Made by a program: the position numbers and the translations under genes. A stretch of 64,000 nt of DNA, taken from Melieria omissa. Its lineage: Eukaryota > Arthropoda > Insecta > Diptera > Ulidiidae. Shown in pieces: positions 54,852 to 64,000 of this stretch; positions within the stretch are counted from its first letter, which is position 1; every line of letters begins with the position of its first letter. Where the stretch lies: contig OZ020267.1 in assembly GCA_963971225.1 (NCBI GenBank), positions 106,417,892 to 106,481,891 of the forward strand, written 5' to 3'. Under the pieces are notes generated by a model. The model ran no database searches. It was not told the origin of the DNA and saw only the letters and a program-made list of their open reading frames with translations.

Positions 54852-55457
54852 GGGTGTTTTTTTTAGAGGTATAGAACTTCGAATTGAAATAAAACACAAG
54901 AAAATCGTTTTAATGTCCATCAATTTGGCTTTATTGGAAGGATAATTTTATGCCATTAATGTTTAAATATGATTTCGGGCATGTGGCCGCCGCGGCTGGC
55001 TCGAATAAAGCCAATTCTACAGGTCCAATTTTTAAAGTTGATGGACAAAGCTCCAATTGCTGTGCACGGTGGCGAATCGATTCATTCGGGTCCTCTTCAA
55101 CATTTTGCTCTACAGCGGCAATTGTTTCTTCGGTGCGCACTGTTCGACGTCTCTGCGAATGCGTATTATCACATAGAGTAAACGTAGTGCGAAAACGACC
55201 CATGGTTAACCGAATTAATTGCTCTGATGGACGATTATGTCGACCATAAAATAGACGGAGCTTGCGGTAAACTTCGCGAACTGAACCATTATTTTCGAAA
55301 TAAATTTGCACGATTTGCAAGCGTTGTTCTTTTGTCAACCTGTTCATGATGAAATGGCAAACCAAACTGAACATAAATGACATTAGAGTTGTCAGATTTG
55401 ACCACAAAATGCCAGTTTTATCTCTATTCGAAAAACAAACCTCTAAAAAAAACACCC
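54852..55457 (-). mobile_element. internally deleted mariner-like transposon with intact ends
   Basis: 606 bp. Perfect terminal inverted repeats of GGGTGTTTTTTTTAGAGGT, with TA at both outer edges (54,850-54,851 and 55,458-55,459). Inside is the N-terminal part of a DUF4817-type transposase joined to a short C-terminal piece. Non-autonomous, but the termini look competent. Confidence 0.92.
54931..55347 (-). pseudogene. truncated DUF4817-type transposase
   Basis: From the Met at 55,345-55,347: MNRLTKEQRLQIVQIYFENN, GSVREVYRKLRLFYGRHNRP, SEQLIRLTMGRFRTTFTL, TVRTEETIAAVEQNVEEDPN and ESIRHRAQQLELCPSTL. This is the helix-turn-helix N-terminal region of the family. The frame then passes straight to a short C-terminal tail (KIGPVELALFEPAAAATCPK), so the catalytic core is deleted in frame. 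The upstream 36 codons of the open frame overlap the terminal repeat and are probably not translated. It could in principle bind ends but not cut. Confidence 0.9.
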
Positions 55458-55459
55458 TA

Positions 55460-57235
55460 TGTATCTGTTATATGTACCTTCTAAACGATCTAAAAAAACA
55501 TATTTTCTCGAATATACAAAAATACGCTCCAACCGAAAAAATTACCTTTTTTTTCTTAATTTCCCGAAAATGGCGCCGCGGATTTTGCCAAAAACAATGA
55601 AATTTTTAGTTCGTTTAGAAGTTCTATGTTTCAAAAAGTTGCTGCCCAAATTTTAGATCAGTGGGACTAAAACTTGCCGTGATATTCTACTTCAATTATC
55701 AAAAACCAGTGTTTCGAAATAATTTGGTTTAAGCTTTGCGTTACCGATATCATGCGGAACAAATTGACCATCAATAAAGCGCTGCTGCAGTGGAACGGGT
55801 CATCAGAACTAAAAACCACTTGAGGGGGACATTCATAAGACCCCCTGGAGTCTATTTCACAAAAAAAATTTTTGGTAAATTTTGTAAATTTACACGTATT
55901 GACCCCCTTAACGCCCGGCACGTGCCGCAGTCTTTGCTGCTGTGCCATGAGAACTCAAAATCCGTATCCATATAAAGTCCAGCGTTCAAGTTTCAAAACA
56001 TTTATCTATCTACTTCCGTTTTGTCATCCCATTTGTATCGTTTGTTCCTCCAGAAAACACATGTTTATAATAATAATTATAATTGTCATCTCGTAGTCAG
56101 CAACACTACTTAATTATGCTAATTACTTTAAGCACTTACACTTCCTATTTCATTTAAATGAAGCACAATAAAAACAAATTGTTGAAATGAATAATAAAAC
56201 TTTAAGTACGCGTCAAGCCGCATAATTATTGTACCGGGTTGCCGTATGAGAAAAACAACGTGCTTGCCGCTAAATCATACATACGAGTATAAAATAAAAA
56301 ATTTTAATATGGATCTCAGAACCCTGACCCGACCCCTAGGCCGCTAAAATTGCCTCAAGCAATGACAGCGCACTGTCGATATGCAAGAGAAGTAAAATGT
56401 TTTTTAGAGCTTAGCAAAGCTTTTTATTGGTTTTGCTTTAAGCATAAGTGTTTTTGTTGTTGCTATTATTTTGTTTTATTGTTAGATGCATAGTTTAATT
56501 GCCGACACATAAATCGCAGCTAATGACACAGTGGCGACACCTCGACTAAGCAAATGAATGCAAATTACAAACTGTTAAAATTTTTTTTAAATATTTTGTT
56601 TAATATTTTCACCAAATAAAGCACTGTAACTCTAATTCAGGAATAGTTTATGTATCAAGTTTTTTTATTAAAAAAATAAATACATTTTTAATTAAAAATT
56701 TTTCTGAAATTATTCATTTTGTGAATTTATTTATTCAATTTTTTCATTTATATTTCATTTGACAATAAACAATATTTCAAAATATTCTTTAATGCAAAAC
56801 GTTATCAAACTATCTCGATTACATGATTCTGTGATCAATAAATGAATTCTAGCTTTTTTAATATCTTTTTAAATTAAACATTTGAAACTGCAGCAACGCA
56901 ACTGATTCGTGTAAAACATATAAAAATTATTCCTCATATTTACATGTAAAATAGGCTAACAATGTATCAAAATAATTTATAAAGTTGCAATCAATTAACC
57001 GACGGCCAGGTTGAAGTTCAGTCTAAGCGACAAATAAGCAAAGTTAAGATTTTTAGTGTTTTTTTATGTAGACGTTGACAGTCTTTACGTTCAACTTTCA
57101 CCCTACAGATTTATCAAGTTGAAATATTTAGAACATTTCAAAGTAAATCGCTTTTTATTATTTAATTTTCTTATATTTTTCGAGTTTATCTAAACTTCTC
57201 TTTCTCTCTCGAATTCTTTCTCTTTCAAATAATTT
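55460..57235. other. non-coding DNA, no confident gene
   Basis: The stretch at 55,540-55,960 has a higher GC content and may be an old transposon fragment, but no family is recognisable. The rest is AT-rich. Confidence 0.45.
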
Positions 57236-57895
57236 AGGTTAAGTTAGATTAGGTTAAACTCCTACGAGCGTAGGCGACGTTCCTGAGCGGCGTTAGATGA
57301 TTCCATCACTTAAGGCTTGATTACACGTAACGAGTAGAGTGAGAAGACAGCAACTCGAACGAGTACCTACTCGTTTCGTCTAAACGGTAAGGCGAGTTCT
57401 TGATTGAGTCAGTGACCGATGAAAGTGGCGAGAGAGCCACTAGAATCACATTTTGTTTGCTAGGCCGAGCGACCACTACTTTACCGTTTTATTTTTCTCT
57501 TTTCGCAGCGATTCGTGCAATCGCTCGTCACATGCGGAATCGCTCGTGACATGCGATATGCGTCACACACCACTTTTCGCTCGGTTGAGTTTAATTGCGC
57601 GAGTTGCTTAGTTCATTTTGTGCATTGTAAAACCGAACTGACTCGCCGCGTGTCGAAATACGTTTGAACAACTCGTCGCTTTTGCTCGCTATCCCAATTC
57701 TTTCGGCCTAGTACCATTTTGATGTCTCGTCACTCGACTCGTTACGTGTAATCAAGCCTTTAGGACTACCTGCGGCAGGCCAATCACCTACCCTGGCAGA
57801 ACGACACAACTGATTAATGTAACCAACACAAGGCTGTCTTGTGGAGGCCCTATACTCCCGTGAGGAGTGAACAAGGAACAAAAAAAAGTTTAGGT
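57236..57895 (-). mobile_element. possible LINE 3'-end fragment hosting a MITE
   Basis: On the minus strand the outer sequence ends AACCTAATCTAACTTAACCT. The upstream part (GTGTCGTTCTGCCAGGGTAG, CGCAGGTAGTCC) is GC-rich relative to its surroundings. It resembles the CCTAA-tailed LINE ends of this window but has no coding motif. Confidence 0.45.
57313..57759. mobile_element. TTA-flanked MITE
   Basis: 447 bp with inverted termini AGGCTTGATTACACGTAACG continuing AGT, and the same 3-bp TTA on both sides (57,310-57,312 and 57,760-57,762). It is rich in ACTCGT/ACGAGT words in both orientations. A TTA duplication fits PIF/Harbinger-type elements. No coding capacity. Confidence 0.88.
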
Positions 57896-57899
57896 TAAA

Positions 57900-58284
57900 C
57901 TAAATTAGATTTAGTAAAGTTAGCTTAGTTTAGATTAATAAATTAAAAAAAAACAGTGAAATATTTCAAACAGTTTTGCTACTTGCCAAACTATTACTTC
58001 ACCGCACACTCACTGAACATGCAATTCTCTCTCATTAGACCCTCAATTCTTAGTGTAGCGCCCAGAGCTGCTGATTCAAGCTTAAATTTTAAATACAAAG
58101 CACACGTCGAGCGCATTAAAGCATCGACCGTGTTTAGCAAAAGTTGTACGTGCAACTACATCGTTTCTGTGTTTTGAAAACTAACTAAAAAAATATTTAA
58201 TATAATTTAAAACAATACACAGAGTTTTTGTTAAAGAAAAACAACAACAACGCCAATTTAAAAACATATATTAAAAAAAACAAA
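57900..58284 (+). promoter_or_regulatory. probable 5' region of the CRAL-TRIO gene
   Basis: This is the sequence directly upstream of the first coding exon. It should hold the promoter and 5' UTR if no further upstream exon exists. No TATA box or initiator can be assigned with confidence. Confidence 0.3.
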
Positions 58285-58366
58285 ATGCAAATGTTACTGA
58301 ATACCAAATTTGATCACAATGCAGAAGAATTGGAAAAAATCGCAGAGCTACGCCGACTAGTGGAAA
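58285..58366 (+). CDS. CRAL-TRIO domain protein, exon 1
   Basis: ATG in an ACAAAATG context starts MQMLLNTKFDHNAEELEKIA and ELRRLVE, an acidic N-terminus of the CRAL-TRIO family type, and ends in the first base of a Thr codon before a GTGAGT donor. The phase-1 junction fits exon 2 exactly (A joined to CT). A second Met lies two codons on. No long ORF shows this exon; it is recognised from the start context, the donor and the phase. The encoded protein is probably a cytosolic lipid-transfer protein of the alpha-tocopherol-transfer/clavesin-like group that is expanded in insects; its ligand is unknown. Confidence 0.75.
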
Positions 58367-58459
58367 GTGAGTGTAAAACAAAAACAAATTATTTGTAATC
58401 ATAGAAATTGAAGAAAATGAATTGAATGAGTGAATGAAGGAATGAAATAAAAATTCTTA

Positions 58460-59713
58460 AAATAAAATAAATTAAAATATAATAAAATAAAATAAAATAA
58501 AATAAAATAAAATAAAATAAAATAAAATAAATAAAATAAAATAAAATAAAATAAAATAAAATAAAATAAAATAAAATAAAATAAAATAAAATAAAATAAA
58601 ATAAAATAAAATAAAATAAAATAAAATAAAATAAAATAAAATAAAATAAAATAAAATAAAATAAAATAAAATAAAATAAAATAAAATAAAATAAAATAAA
58701 ATAAAATAAAATAAAACAAAATAAAATAAAATCACATAACACAACATAAAATAATATTAAAAAAATAAAATAAAATAAAATAAAATAAAATAAAATAAAA
58801 TAAAATAAAATAAAATAAAATAAAATAAAATAAAATAAAATAAAATAAAATAAAATAAACTAAAATAAACTAAAATAAACTAAAATAAACTAAAATAAAC
58901 TAAAATAAAATAAAATAAAATAAAATAAAATAAAATAAAATAAAATAAAATAAAATAAAATAAAATAAAGTAAAGTAAAATAAAATAAAATAAAATAAAA
59001 TAAAATAAAATAAAATAAAATAAAATAAAATAAAATAAAATAAAATAAAATAAAATAAAATAAAATAAAATAAAATAAAATAAAATAAAATAAAATAAAA
59101 TAAAATAAAACAAAATAAAATAAAATCACATAACACAACATAAAATAATATTAAAAAAATAAAATAAAATAAAATAAAATAAAATAAAATAAAATAAAAT
59201 AAAATAAAATAAAATAAAATAAAATAAAATAAACTAAAATAAACTAAAATAAACTAAAATAAAATAAAATAAAATAAAATAAAATAAAATAAAATAAAGT
59301 AAAGTAAAGTAAAATAAAATAAAATAAAATAAAATAAAATAAAATAAAATAAAATAAAATAAATAAAATAAAATAAAATAAAATAAAATAAAATAAAATA
59401 AAATAAAATAAAATAAAATAAAATAAAATAAAATAAAATAAAATAAAATAAAATAAAATAAAATAAAATAAAATAAAGTAAAATAAAGTAAAATAAAATA
59501 AAATAAAATAAAATAAAATAAAATAAAATAAAATAAAATAAAATAAAATAAAATAAAATAAAATTATATAAAAAAAATAAAATAAAATAAAGTAAAATAA
59601 AATAAAATAAAATAAAATAAAATAAAATAAAATAAAATAAAATAAAATAAAACAAAATTAAATTAAAAAAAGCAAAATAAAACAAAATAAAATAAAATAA
59701 AATAAAATAAAAT
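58460..59713. repeat. (TAAAA)n pentamer satellite with higher-order structure
   Basis: About 1.25 kb of AAAAT/TAAAA units with variants TAAAC (a run of five at 58,858-58,902 and three at 59,232-59,258) and TAAAG. The interruption ATCACATAACACAACATAAA followed by ATAATATTAAAAAAA occurs at 58,731 and again at 59,125, an interval of 394 bp, which marks a duplicated block. Open frames of Phe/Ile/Leu/Tyr on the minus strand are artefacts. Confidence 0.96.
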
Positions 59714-60185
59714 TAAAAAAAATAAACAAAACAATTAAAAAGTGGAATTTTTAAATGAATAAAAGTAAAACTAAAAAAAAATTAACTTAACCAGAAATAA
59801 CACAGCAAAATAAAAAAAATTTAACCAAAACTGAAATTTTGAAACAAAATAAACATACATAAATTTTGCGAAAGTAAACTGCATGTAAAAAATTCAAATT
59901 ATTAAGATTAAAAAAAAAAATTAAAAAGTGCAATTATTAAACTTTAAAGTGAAATTTAACAAATGTAACTTAAACAAATTAGGGAGCAAAAGAAACAAAA
60001 CAAATATAGTTAAAACAGAAATTAGAAAACATTAAACATACGAAGAAAATAGAAATTAACGTTAAGTACAGAAAGTATAACAAATATAATAATAAAACAA
60101 ATATAAATCTAATGTTTTTTTTATTTAAAACTAGTTGAGCCCTGCGGCTTTGCACGCAAGTTCTCTTGTTTCCCTCGATACAAAT
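59714..60185. other. A-rich intron DNA
   Basis: A-rich sequence with scattered AAAT words, probably decayed array. No gene. Confidence 0.5.
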
Positions 60186-61100
60186 TCTTAACCCATTGTT
60201 GACCCCGTCATATTTTGATTAAAAAAAAACAAACAAAAAATGTGTCGAATTATCTTTCTTTGATCTATCTATCTATCTTTGATTCAAAAGAGCCATTAAA
60301 TCATGTGTTTTCTCATTTAAACAAAAGTAACATCACATCTAACCAAATTCGTAACCCTTTTCCAAAAAAATGAAAAGCACGTTTTTATTATATCTCGATT
60401 CCCGAAGTGAAAAAAGTGAAAACACAAATTATCAAATTATTCCTAACTAAGAATACTTCCACCAAGTTTGAAGGCAATCAGCCCATTAATTCATGTTTTT
60501 CACAATTTATCCCCACAAACTTTTAACCCGTCGCTGACCCCGTGCGATTTTGATATTCGGAAAAATGAATATCACGTATCGAGTTATTTTTCATTTGAAG
60601 TACTTTCACCAAGTTTGAAGTTAAAAGGCTTGTTTCTCCATACATACGTTTCACCCGTCGTTGATCCAGTAAGATTTCCATTTTGAAAATAATAGCAACA
60701 CGCGTCTAATTTTTGTATTTCAAGTAATTTTAGAATGTTTGAAGTCAATAGGCCCATCTGTTCATTTTTTTCGGAGTCTTCCCGTAAACAAACCTTAACC
60801 CATTGTTGGCCCAGTTAAATTTTGATATTCGAATAATTAGAAAATACGTGTCGAATTATTTTTTATTTCGAGTATTTTCACTAAATTCAAAATCATTAGG
60901 CCCATTAAATCACGTTTATTCATACAACACCTTAACGCATGTTATGCCCTTTTAGACCCCGACTTTCGAAAAATCCCGTGTTAGCGGAGGTTCATTCTTT
61001 AAGATGTACCAAAAGTTCAAATTGCACGTTAGTAGCTTCATCCGTTTGAGCTGGGCGATAATAAACCAATCAGTCCGTCAGTCAGGACAAACAACTTTTA
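60186..61100. repeat. diverged tandem repeat, about 130-150 bp (GTTGACCC family)
   Basis: ACCC(A/G)T(T/C)GTTGACCC(C/A)GT-like landmarks near 60,192, 60,525, 60,651 and 60,800 are each followed by (A)TTTTGATATTCG-like sequence, CACGT(A/G)TCGA(A/G)TTATTTTT, TTTCACCAAGTTTGAAG and AGGCCCAT. It ends in CCAATCAGTCCGTCAGTCAG and a TATATA stretch. Confidence 0.75.
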
Positions 61101-61114
61101 TATTTATATATATA

Positions 61115-62010
61115 ATTGTAGGCGCTACCACGCTACCCTTTGTCTAATCCTCACAACTTTTTTCTAGTCGAATTGTGCGACTAAGTGGTAAGTTCGTACA
61201 AAGTTTCATTGATGTGCGACTTACGGTAATGTTGGGTCAGAAAAAATGTGCCACGCCCCTTTTCCAACGCCGATAAAATCTTATCAGTAGAATAACACAT
61301 CCACGGTACACTAACTTTCAACGCTGTGCGGCTTACAATTTCGAAGCTATTCCATATAAAAGATTTGAGTTGTATGGGCGGTGACACGCCCCCTTGTTAA
61401 AAATCCGTCCTTTTGTCGAAAGATATGACCAATAGGTAAGTTCGTTCTAAGTTTCATTAGTTTGCGACTAACAGTTTACAAATTATGCGCATAGTTTGGG
61501 TCAAATAAATATGACACGCCCCTTGTCCAACGCCCATCAAATTTTAACAATAGAAAGACACTTCTATGAGACAACGGTATACCAACTTTTAATGCTGTGC
61601 GCCTAACAATTACGAAGCTATTCCATATTAAAGAATTAAGTTGTATGGATGGTGCCACGCCCCCTTTTCCAAAACCCACCCCATTTCTCCTGTCGAAGGA
61701 CACGGCTAAATCGTAAGTTTGTACCGGGTCTCGTTGATGTAAAAGCTATAGTTCTAAAGTTACATCGGAATTTAAAAAATGCCACGCCCATTAAATTTTA
61801 CCGGTGGAATGAAACGCTTACGCCATGACACTGTACCAAATTTCAATGCTGTCCGACTTATAATTCCGAAGATATACCATATTACAAATTTAGGTTGTAT
61901 GGGAGGTGCCACGCCCACCTGCCGTACAAGCATGTAATATCGCTATAAACCACCGCATCGACAACTTCTATCACACCCAAAAAAAATTTGGCCGAAAGAA
62001 TGAGCCATTT
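61115..62010. repeat. diverged tandem repeat, about 265 bp (CCACGCCC family)
   Basis: CCACGCCCCTTTTCCAACGC-like landmarks occur at 61,252, 61,514 and 61,781. They alternate with TGTATGGG(C/A)GGTG(A/C)CACGCCC (61,373, 61,642, 61,897) and AAGTTCGT(A/T)C(A/T)AAGTTTCATT (61,190, 61,438). Three diverged units. Frames seen here are by-products. Confidence 0.8.
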
Positions 62011-62548
62011 TCGAAAGCACTGGCTACACACAGAAGGTTAAGTTTTTTTTTATAAGATTTTTCGAAATAACTTTTATTTCACTCTTATTTCAATTTCAAA
62101 AAATTCGTTTGTTTTTTGATTTTATTTTAAAATTTTTTTTAATCATAAAAGTTAATAATAAAGACATGTATGCAAAGAAAAAAAAGTATGAAAAATTAAA
62201 AAAAAATTCTCAGTGCTATTCTTCAAATTTTTTAATTTTTAAATTTTTTTACTCAAAAATTAAAAAAAATATTAAAACTTAAAAATTAATTCAAAATTCA
62301 AATAAACATGAATGCAATGGAAAATAAAGAAAGTGAAATAAATTTAAATATGATATTTGTTTAAATTTTCGAAATTTTTTTAATATTAATATTTTTTAAA
62401 TTTATTTATTTTTTATTTTAAAAAAAATTTATTACGTAATTACTTTATTTCTGACTTTTTCTGAATTTTTGTTTAACAATAAACTATGAGTTTTTAAAAC
62501 AAAAAAATCTAGAATCAAAAATTTTAATCGAATGTGAAGCTTTTTAAA
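62011..62548. other. AT-rich intron DNA
   Basis: Homopolymer-rich A/T sequence, nothing recognisable. Confidence 0.5.
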
Positions 62549-62803
62549 AATTCTGTGGTCAAAAGCAATAACCGCTTAAGTCGACTTATGAAGAAATTGA
62601 GTTATGGATGCCACCACGTTCCCTTGACTGTGCTCTACGTTTGTGTAAAATCGGGGAGTTTGTAACTGTAAAATTAAAAAAGTTATTAATAAAAACCTAT
62701 TCGCATTCCCATAACAAACACACTGCGCGCTAAAACTTTAAAGCAAGATAGCTCGAAACAGCAATTTTCGACTTAGGCGGTTATTGCTTTTGACCACAGA
62801 ATT
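62549..62803. mobile_element. small inverted-repeat element (MITE-like)
   Basis: Arms of about 35 bp (62,549-62,583 and 62,769-62,803) beginning AATTCTGTGGTCAAAAGCAA and reading on TAACCGC(T/C)TAAGTCGA, inverted with one mismatch. 255 bp in all, no coding frame. The target duplication is uncertain because the outer AATT is self-complementary. Confidence 0.8.
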
Positions 62804-63159
62804 ATTGAGTCATGAGTTTTAGCTGCGGTTTGGTAATAATTGTTAGTATTGTAATGCCATCAGGTCAACAATAATTTTCGTGAATGAGTCAGATGGCTCA
62901 CTGATGCATGAAAGGGCCACGTATGGCTGTCCATATGAGAAACATGGATTTTTAAAACTTAAATAAATCAATTGAAAACTGAAACACTGAATGTAAATGA
63001 TTTCATGTTCATGATTATAAAAATTTAAAAAAAATAAAAATTTTAAATTAAATAAAATAACACTCCTCCGACTTTTCATTGACGTCATTTTGACTGCCTT
63101 GGGCATTCTAGTGTGAAACATGTTTGTAATAACTTCTCTCTTCTCTTACCACCTTTCAG

Positions 63160-63405
63160 CTAATCCCGTTCTGGAGATCGGCACCGAGGATGTGCTGCTT
63201 ACGAAATTCCTCAACTTTGCCGGCTGGAAAGTGGAACGCGCCTTAGAGGCCATACACCGTTATTATGACTTCAAGCTACACCATCCCGACTGGTTGGCCC
63301 ACCATGGAGTGGAACAATTGCGTGAACAATTCTATGTGACAATGTCCAAATTTCTTATGCCCAAACCGGACAAAGAGGGGCGCGTCATATTTGTGTCCAA
63401 AGCGG
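63160..63405 (+). CDS. CRAL-TRIO domain protein, exon 2
   Basis: Bounded by TTTCAG and a GTAAGG donor. It reads (T)NPVLEIGTEDVLLTKFLNFA, GWKVERALEAIHRYYDFKLH and HPDWLAHHGVEQLREQFYVT, which is the CRAL-TRIO N-terminal helical domain. It then gives MSKFLMPKPDKEGRVIFVSK and A, the start of the CRAL-TRIO lipid-binding domain (the GRVIFV strand). It ends in phase 1. GC content and codon use are visibly higher than in the surrounding intron DNA. Confidence 0.92.
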
Positions 63406-63490
63406 GTAAGGTTTTAAATTTGAATAAATTTGAAATTAGTCAATACAATTTTTAAAAATCTTCTAATACTTCTTCTTTGACTTTTTTTAG

Positions 63491-63620
63491 TTGATGCCTT
63501 CAAAAAATTCCCCAACTATTTATACGACATGATCGAAATGGACGATTTGATATTTGAGTCACTGTTACTGTTGCCACAAACGCAAAAATATGGCATCACC
63601 ATTATCAGCGATATGAGTGG
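63491..63620 (+). CDS. CRAL-TRIO domain protein, exon 3
   Basis: Bounded by TTTTTTTAG and a GTGAGT donor after an 85-bp intron. It reads (V)DAFKKFPNYLYDMIEMDDL, IFESLLLLPQTQKYGITIIS and DMSG. The strand GITIISDMSG is the conserved core strand of the CRAL-TRIO fold (the GxxxIxDxxG pattern). It ends in phase 2. Confidence 0.93.
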
Positions 63621-63810
63621 GTGAGTGGAAAACAATGTATAGGGTTGCCAGAGTGAGAAATTTTTATAATAGTTATACAAATATAAGAGATAATATTGTG
63701 AAATTGTTTTTATGTTTTTTACACTTTTTCACATTTTTTAAATAAATTGTTTCATCTGATATATTCCCCAAATATCTGTCTAATAATATATATTTAACTA
63801 ATTTCTTTAG

Positions 63811-63985
63811 CACAACCAAGAATTTTCTGCGTCTCGCCTCGCCCTCCATAGCGCGCATGGTGAATACCAAGAATGACATTTTGCCTTTCAGCTCACGCGT
63901 GGTTCATGTCATACAGAAAGGAATGTTGCTCAATGCCACCACAAATCTGATGATGTCCTTTACTAGCAAGGAATTGAAAGAGCAC
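63811..63985 (+). CDS. CRAL-TRIO domain protein, exon 4 (gene continues beyond the window)
   Basis: Starts after TTTCTTTAG and completes the Gly codon. It reads TTKNFLRLASPSIARMVNTK, NDILPFSSRVVHVIQKGMLL and NATTNLMMSFTSKELKEH, corresponding to the C-terminal half of the lipid-binding domain. I end it at the GTAGGT at 63,986, because the family normally has about 60 more residues. If the exon is not spliced there, the frame reads VGAS and stops with TGA at the last three bases of the window. About 211 residues are visible in total. Confidence 0.8.
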
Positions 63986-64000
63986 GTAGGTGCATCTTGA

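Larger units (their letters stand above)
58367..63159 (+). other. intron 1 of the CRAL-TRIO gene (4.8 kb, repeat-filled)
   Basis: Donor GTGAGT at 58,367 and acceptor TTTCAG at 63,154-63,159. It contains a 1.25-kb TAAAA pentamer array, two families of diverged tandem repeats and a small inverted-repeat element. The following two introns are 85 and 190 bp, so the large size comes from repeats. Confidence 0.7.

Noticed and set aside
58389..59685. Several minus-strand frames of Phe/Ile/Leu/Tyr repeats
   Set aside because: Readings of the TAAAA satellite in several frames at once; not genes.

Overview
The window looks like a transposon-rich intergenic and intronic stretch of a dipteran (probably higher-fly) nuclear genome. 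The signs are AT-rich non-coding DNA with many short CA, CAA and TTG runs, short GT-AG introns, a copia-type LTR element primed by an internal initiator-Met tRNA fragment, APE-type LINEs with RNase H, an RTE-type LINE, and TA-, TTAA- and 8-bp-duplicating DNA transposons. Nothing is bacterial, and no CRISPR array or stand-alone rRNA or tRNA gene was seen. The only convincing host gene is at the right edge. Four exons (58,285 to about 63,985, plus strand, running off the window) encode a CRAL-TRIO lipid-transfer-type protein. Its 4.8-kb first intron is full of repeats.

Layout. 0-7.6 kb: non-coding DNA with two local tandem duplications and a solo LTR. 7.68-19.15 kb: a dead copia-type element on the minus strand. 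A minus-strand LINE (LINE A) is inserted in its pol region with a 14-bp target duplication. LINE A was itself hit by a tRNA-headed SINE (13-bp duplication) and by a plus-strand LINE (LINE B, 13-bp duplication). 19-32 kb: diverged tandem repeats, a solo LTR, an ACTAG pentamer array with strand switches, and an exact 133-bp tandem array whose units each carry a GCATACTTTTAGGC-type motif. 32.4-36.7 kb: a 1.2-kb GATGA array, a TTAA-flanked inverted-repeat element, LINE fragments and two adjoining solo LTRs. 37.7-39.8 kb: a 2.1-kb foldback element with arms of about 0.8 kb, whose empty site is preserved next to it. 40-48 kb: a TTTTA array, a transposase fragment, piggyBac-like and hAT-like MITEs, diverged tandem DNA and a LINE RNase H fragment. 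48.2-51.5 kb: an apparently intact RTE-type LINE. 52-58 kb: a decayed LINE with a second SINE copy, an internally deleted TA-flanked transposon and a TTA-flanked MITE. 58.3-64 kb: the CRAL-TRIO gene.

Most of the biology here is element-on-element. Target-site duplications give a clear order of insertion in the 7.7-19.2 kb nest (copia, then LINE A, then SINE and LINE B). Several non-LTR elements end in short CCTAA repeats, preceded in the better copies by a 3-nt-loop hairpin; one SINE shares this end with LINE B. The observation I would follow first is the repeated GCATACTTTTAGGC-type motif. It lies in the solo LTRs, eight times at exact 133-bp spacing in a tandem array, and in several scattered single sites. 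It resembles the binding motif of the fly insulator protein Su(Hw) as I remember it.
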